DNA of 64,000 bases, taken from the NCBI GenBank assembly GCA_022829145.1, contig CM040746.1:29477832-29541831 (forward strand). The letters are read 5' to 3'. The stretch comes from Albula goreensis (taxonomy: Eukaryota; Chordata; Actinopteri; Albuliformes; Albulidae). Under the pieces are notes generated by a model. That model searched no databases. It saw only the letters and a program-made list of their open reading frames with translations, and was not told where the DNA came from. Each line of letters begins with the position of its first letter. Position 1 is the stretch's first letter. Shown piece after piece: positions 59,601-64,000 of this stretch. The position numbers were made by a program, and so were the translations under genes.

Positions 59601-62600
59601 TGCAAAACCCTGCTGCCGTCAACACTGCTGTCCTAATAAAACACAGGAACACCCTCTCATTTCACGCCTCTGTCATCCTCTCGCTCTACAGATTGAGAAT
59701 AGCTACTCCATCTCTGTCCCAATCTTCAAGCAGTTCCACAAAAACATAATTGGCAAAGGTGGAGCGAACATCAAAAAGGTGAAAAACATTTTTCATTGGA
59801 AGTACTCAGTGCAACATTTGAAATTTGTGGATAGTATTTATCTTTTTTTGTTAAAAAATATTTTGCATTTATGTCTACTTATGTCCTGATATGTCCACAA
59901 AATAGATCCGGGAGGAGACGAACACCAAGATTGACCTGCCCACGGAGAACAGTGACTCTGAGATGATTGTTATCACTGGGAGGAAGGCGAACTGTGAGGC
60001 GGCACGCGACCGCATACTGGCCATCCAGAGAGACCTGGTAAGAGAGGGCTTCATGTGGTCACATGATCAGACGTGTGGCTCAGCACTCTGTAAGCAGATT
60101 GCCAGAGACTGCATTAGATATGTGGGAGAGAGTTCGGGAGAGGGTACATGCAGTTATGCTGTGGTTAGTGCTTTAGTATGTATTGCTTAAACAAAGCAGC
60201 CCTACTAACACATTTGAAAACCATGTAATGAACCCCGTGTAGAAATAAAATTGATTGATCTTCATAGCTTTTTAATGCTTATATTTTGTTCTGTTTATTA
60301 CAATTTTAAATGTCCAGTTGGCCCTTACTCCCAGTACAATATCCTCGACCAATTTAGAGTGCAGGCTGGTTTTCCCATAAATTATATTGTTTTAGGAATT
60401 ATTTCCTAAGGATCTTTTAAGTTGGGGAGACATCTGAATTGCTTTCTCTGAATTTTTTGATTCATTGAATTAAAAGAATTTGTTTGTATCAAACATTTTG
60501 TAGTCATGAGAGGCAATGGAAGTAATGAAGCACACAGCAGTGCATCTGTACTTCAGAATTGAAAAATAACTGGAATATGTCTGTGTGGTACCACATTTGA
60601 CCCTGGCTGTCGCACACATTCCTTTGTTCTCCATTAGGCAAACATAAAGGAGGTGGAGGTGACGATCCCTGCAAAGCTACACAACTCCCTGATCGGGTCC
60701 AGGGGCTGCCTAGTGCGCTCCGTGATGGAGGACTGCGGGGGCGTCCACATCCACTTCCCCTCCGAGGGCTCGGGCTCAGACAGGGTCACCATCCGTGGCC
60801 CAGCCGGAGAGGTGGAAAAGGCCCGGAAACAGCTGCTGCAGCTGGCAGAGGAGAAGGTGAGAAAGGGGGGAGGGAAGCTGCAGGAGAGAGAAGGGGAGTC
60901 AGAGAGAATTGATAGCATTTTGTAATATACACTTTGTAAAGTGTGACATTCACCTACTGTACTGCTATGTAGCACATATATTACAATTTTTTTAAAGCTT
61001 ATTTTAAATTTAAAAATAGGAAGAGGCAGAGATATGCAACAGGAATTAGGAAATATCCCCTCTGCCTCCTGAGAGCTATGTTTTCTTGCTGTGTTCTGTC
61101 TCCCCTGATTCTGAAAATGTATCTACACTTTCCAGCAAATCAACAACTTCACAGCAGAGTTGCAGGCCAAGCCTGAATACCACAAATTCCTGATTGGGCG
61201 GGGTGGGGCCAACATCCGACGCGTAAGGGACCGGACTGGGGCGCGCATCATCTTCCCCTCCCCAGACGACCCCGAGCAGGAGCTCATCACCATTGTGGGC
61301 CGAGAGGAGGCTGTGCGGCAGGCCCAGAGGGAGCTGGAGGCCCTCATCAAGAACCTGGTACAGCCTGGAGGGTTGGGCTTGAGGGTGTAAAGAGAGGGGT
61401 TAGTGGACAGGTGCTGGAAGTTTGGGGCTTTGACCTGAGAGTGATGCTGAAATATGGAGCTTAAGGGTAGCTATAAATAGGGTGTGTGGAAGGTAGGCTT
61501 CAGGATATCCAGAAGTCCAGTGCTGGGAGAGTGGATGTTTGGGCATTCTGCTATGCATGCCTTGTCTTGAATCTCATTTGGACATCATAAAATAATAACA
61601 ATGAAAAGCTTTACAGTCTGGGTAACTGTAAATCTCCCAGTCAGAGCTTCATGACCGTGGATGTTTTGTATTGTCAAGGGAATGGACTTTTAAAGTGTAA
61701 TCATGATTAAAATGACTTTTGTGAAATGGTAGCAGTAGGAGAAGATTCCCACTGAAAAGTGTTCTAGTGGCACTGTCTTTTCCATTAATTAACCAATGCT
61801 GAGCTTCCTGCTGCAGCCTTAACCCTGCTCCACTTCTCTGTTCATTAATTGGCCAGGATGATGTGATCGAGGACAGCATGGTCGTGGAGCCACGCCACCA
61901 TCGGCACTTTGTGTGCCGCCGTGGTCAGGTGTTGCGGGAGCTTGCAGAGGAATATGGGGGCGTGGCAGTCAGCTTTCCACGCACAGGCACCCACAGTGAC
62001 CGCGTCACACTGAAGGGGGCTAAGGATTGTGTGGAGGGTGCCAAGCGCCGCATCCAGGAGATCATCCTGGACCTGGTATGTGTCTGCTGAGTGTGTTCTT
62101 TTGTTTGCGTGTGAAACGCCATTTCTGTCTCTAATTTGTTTGTGTCTATGGTATGAGCATCGACATAATTTTTACAACGCCACAGGCTCCAGGAAGCGGT
62201 CCAGACTACAGTACATTACCTTCAGTAATTACTACTTTGTTAATTTCATAACTGTGTGGCATCAATTTCGTGCAAGTACAGTGTGAGAGTTACAGGGTTG
62301 TTCTGATTACACTTAAACCTGTTATAAATCAGCTTTTGCCTGATATGGATATCTTCATATGTGCACTTTTAAATCAATGATAAATCAGTTAAATAAATGA
62401 ATGTAGTACAGTGTTTTTTTATTATTGCACCACAATTTTGGACTGTCAAGATAGAGCCTTAACAGACTGTCCTCCATGATCCTCTCACTGTCTCCCCCGT
62501 TGGTGGTTTCAGGAGGCACAGGTGACAGTGGAGGTTGCGATCCCCCAGCGGCACCACCGTGCAGTAATGGGCCCCAAGGGCTCTCGCATCCAGCAGATCA

Positions 62601-63834
62601 CCCGAGACCATGAGGTCCAGATCAAGTTTCCTGAGAGGGAAGAGTCAACAGGTCAGCCACTTTCTCATGAGCATTAGATCTTCAGCCTCCCTCATCTGTA
62701 TTTCCTATGTACAGCACAAATTCTATTTTCAATATTTTGGCTAAATTTGAGGAAGAGCAGGTATTTTTTAAGGTGACTCATCATATTAATGCTTTGTTTT
62801 ATTGCATGGCCAGGGGCAGAGCCCCCTCCCCAGGAGAATGGGGATGCCAGCCCAGAGGTGGAGTTCGTCCCTCGCAAGTGTGACATCATCACTATCTCTG
62901 GGCGAGCAGAGAAGTGTGAGCTGGCTCGGACAGCCCTGCTGGTATGACCTCTCTCTCCCTTACTCCACTCTGCTCTATATTTATAGTCAATTTATTTTGT
63001 ACTGTTTTATATTTTCTTTATACTTCCATTTTTCATTTAAGCTCACCTTCTTCTTATTTCCTCTGTCTCCTTTGCTTGTCTTCCTGTTTCTCTCACACCT
63101 TGTCTGTCTCTCTTTAAGGCGCTGGTCCCAGTTACTGTGGATGTAGAAGTTTCGTATGACCTCCATCGCTACATCATAGGACAGAAAGGCAGTGGAATCC
63201 GCAAGATGATGGAGGGATATGAGGTATAGGTCATTGACTGTGCATCTGTCAGTCTGGCTCAGCCCATCACTATAACAGTGTCTGTGTTGTGTTTGGGCCA
63301 AAGGCAAAGCAGTCATTTTTCTTCATTATATTAAATTACGTTACTAGAACATGGCAGACCCACCCTTTCCAGAGTGACTAACAAGCCAGTGTACCAGTGT
63401 ACTGCACTGGACCCATTAAAGCATAACGTTTTTTTTTTTACTTTTGAGAATGGTTTTGTTTGGTATCCAATACTGTCTCTTACTGGCTTGCTGACTGTAG
63501 ACATGCTCATAAAAATAACCTCAAAGTAGCTCATCAAACCAGCATCTTGCATTGTCAACTTAAAAACGTTCTTATGTCCATGTATATCACTTTTTCAGAA
63601 AATATCTTTTTGTCTGTGTGCGCATGTGTGTGTGTCTTTGTGTGCCTGTGTGTGTTTGTGTGCATGTGTGTGTGCGTGTGTCTTTGTGTTTGTGTGCAGG
63701 TGAATATCTGGGTGCCTCAGCCAGAGCAGCAGTCAGATGTGATTAAGATCACAGGGCAGGTGGCGAATGTGGAGCGTGCGCGGGTGGGGCTGCTGGAGAG
63801 AGTGAAAGAGCTACAGGCTGAGCAGGAGGACCGG
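53690..63834 (+). CDS. hdlbp: vigilin (multi-KH RNA-binding protein), 3' partial
   Basis: Vigilin is a cytoplasmic and ER-associated protein that binds mRNA and tRNA through 14 tandem KH domains. Exons in the window: 53690-53765 (exon from 53666), 53917-54065, 54519-54734, 55377-55583, 56035-56250, 56426-56632, 56864-56971, 57922-58026, 58518-58596, 58897-59036, 59281-59385, 59474-59587, 59692-59778, 59906-60037, 60638-60856, 61136-61357, 61857-62075, 62513-62651, 62814-62941, 63119-63223, 63700-63834. They join in frame to 1036 residues; human vigilin has 1268. The start MSSVAVLTQESFAEHRSGL matches the vertebrate N-terminus almost exactly, as do PIKASVITQVFHVPLEER and LQAEQEDR at the right edge. 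KH domains 1-12 are covered; GxxG loops include GKNG, GPKG, GKKG, GKNG, GQKG, GKGG, GSRG, GRGG, GPKG and GQKG. KH2 (AGAYNR) and KH10 (CRRG) lack a canonical loop, as in mammals. KH13, KH14 and the C-terminus lie outside the window. The a or b fish paralog cannot be told from sequence alone. Confidence 0.97.
63615..63698. repeat. imperfect (TG)n tract at a 3' splice site
   Basis: TG-rich sequence with TCTTTG and TGCG interruptions fills the position of the polypyrimidine tract and runs into the acceptor TGTGTGCAG at 63691-63699 of hdlbp. Confidence 0.9.
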
Positions 63835-63878
63835 GTGAGAACAGGAGCTGCACCAAGACTTCATCACTTACTCACACT

Positions 63879-63880
<2 letters not shown>

Positions 63881-63951
<71 letters not shown>
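63881..63951. repeat. (AC)35 microsatellite
   Basis: A perfect dinucleotide repeat 46 bases after the hdlbp donor at 63835. It is probably highly variable in length between alleles. Confidence 0.97.
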
Positions 63952-63953
<2 letters not shown>

Positions 63954-64000
63954 GCGCCTGCACCATTTACACACTGTGCTACTATACACACACTGCAGTC

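Noticed and set aside
1-64000. CRISPR arrays, tRNA and rRNA genes, bacterial operons
   Set aside because: None seen; repeats are microsatellites, coding repeats or transposon relics, and the gene structure is eukaryotic throughout.

Overview
The window is nuclear DNA from a ray-finned (teleost-type) fish. This rests on intron-rich genes with GT-AG splicing, vertebrate-only families (ZP-domain egg-coat proteins, an ephexin-family RhoGEF, a Sin3-complex subunit, vigilin), a decayed Tc1-type transposon of the kind common in fish, and (CA)n, (AAAT)n and (AAAC)n microsatellites. No prokaryotic features, rRNA, tRNA or CRISPR arrays were seen. Exon borders below were read by eye from splice signals, reading frame and comparison between paralogs; each complete CDS closes in frame.

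Layout. (1) About 60-20975, plus strand: three tandem paralogs (A, B, C) of a ZP-N-repeat egg-coat protein resembling the fish ZPAX group. A is cut by the left edge; B (782 aa) and C (819 aa) appear complete. Exon sizes and phases are nearly identical among the three. All three end just after a canonical ZP-N domain, with no ZP-C domain seen. (2) About 21700-26200, plus strand: a small four-coding-exon gene recognised as sap25, a SIN3A/HDAC complex subunit, with a palindromic MITE-like element in an intron. (3) 27757-37246, minus strand: arhgef15 (ephexin-5 type RhoGEF; 15 coding exons, 1008 aa), convergent with sap25. (4) About 37.3-48.3 kb: no gene found; one dead Tc1 transposase copy and simple repeats. 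(5) About 48.3 kb to the right edge, plus strand: hdlbp (vigilin), with an inferred non-coding first exon, a long first intron rich in GCTAGC-like words, the start codon at 53690 and 21 coding exons up to 63834. It covers the first 12 of the 14 KH domains and is cut by the window edge.

The genes do not form one pathway. The ZP cluster is probably oocyte-specific, hdlbp and sap25 are general RNA-binding and chromatin functions, and arhgef15 is a Rho-signalling regulator. The points most worth a second look are the ZP-C-less ZP paralogs with their phase-1 two-exon repeat units, the divergent C-terminal tails of those paralogs, complementary TG and CA repeats flanking one vigilin exon, and two uncatalogued inverted-repeat elements in introns.
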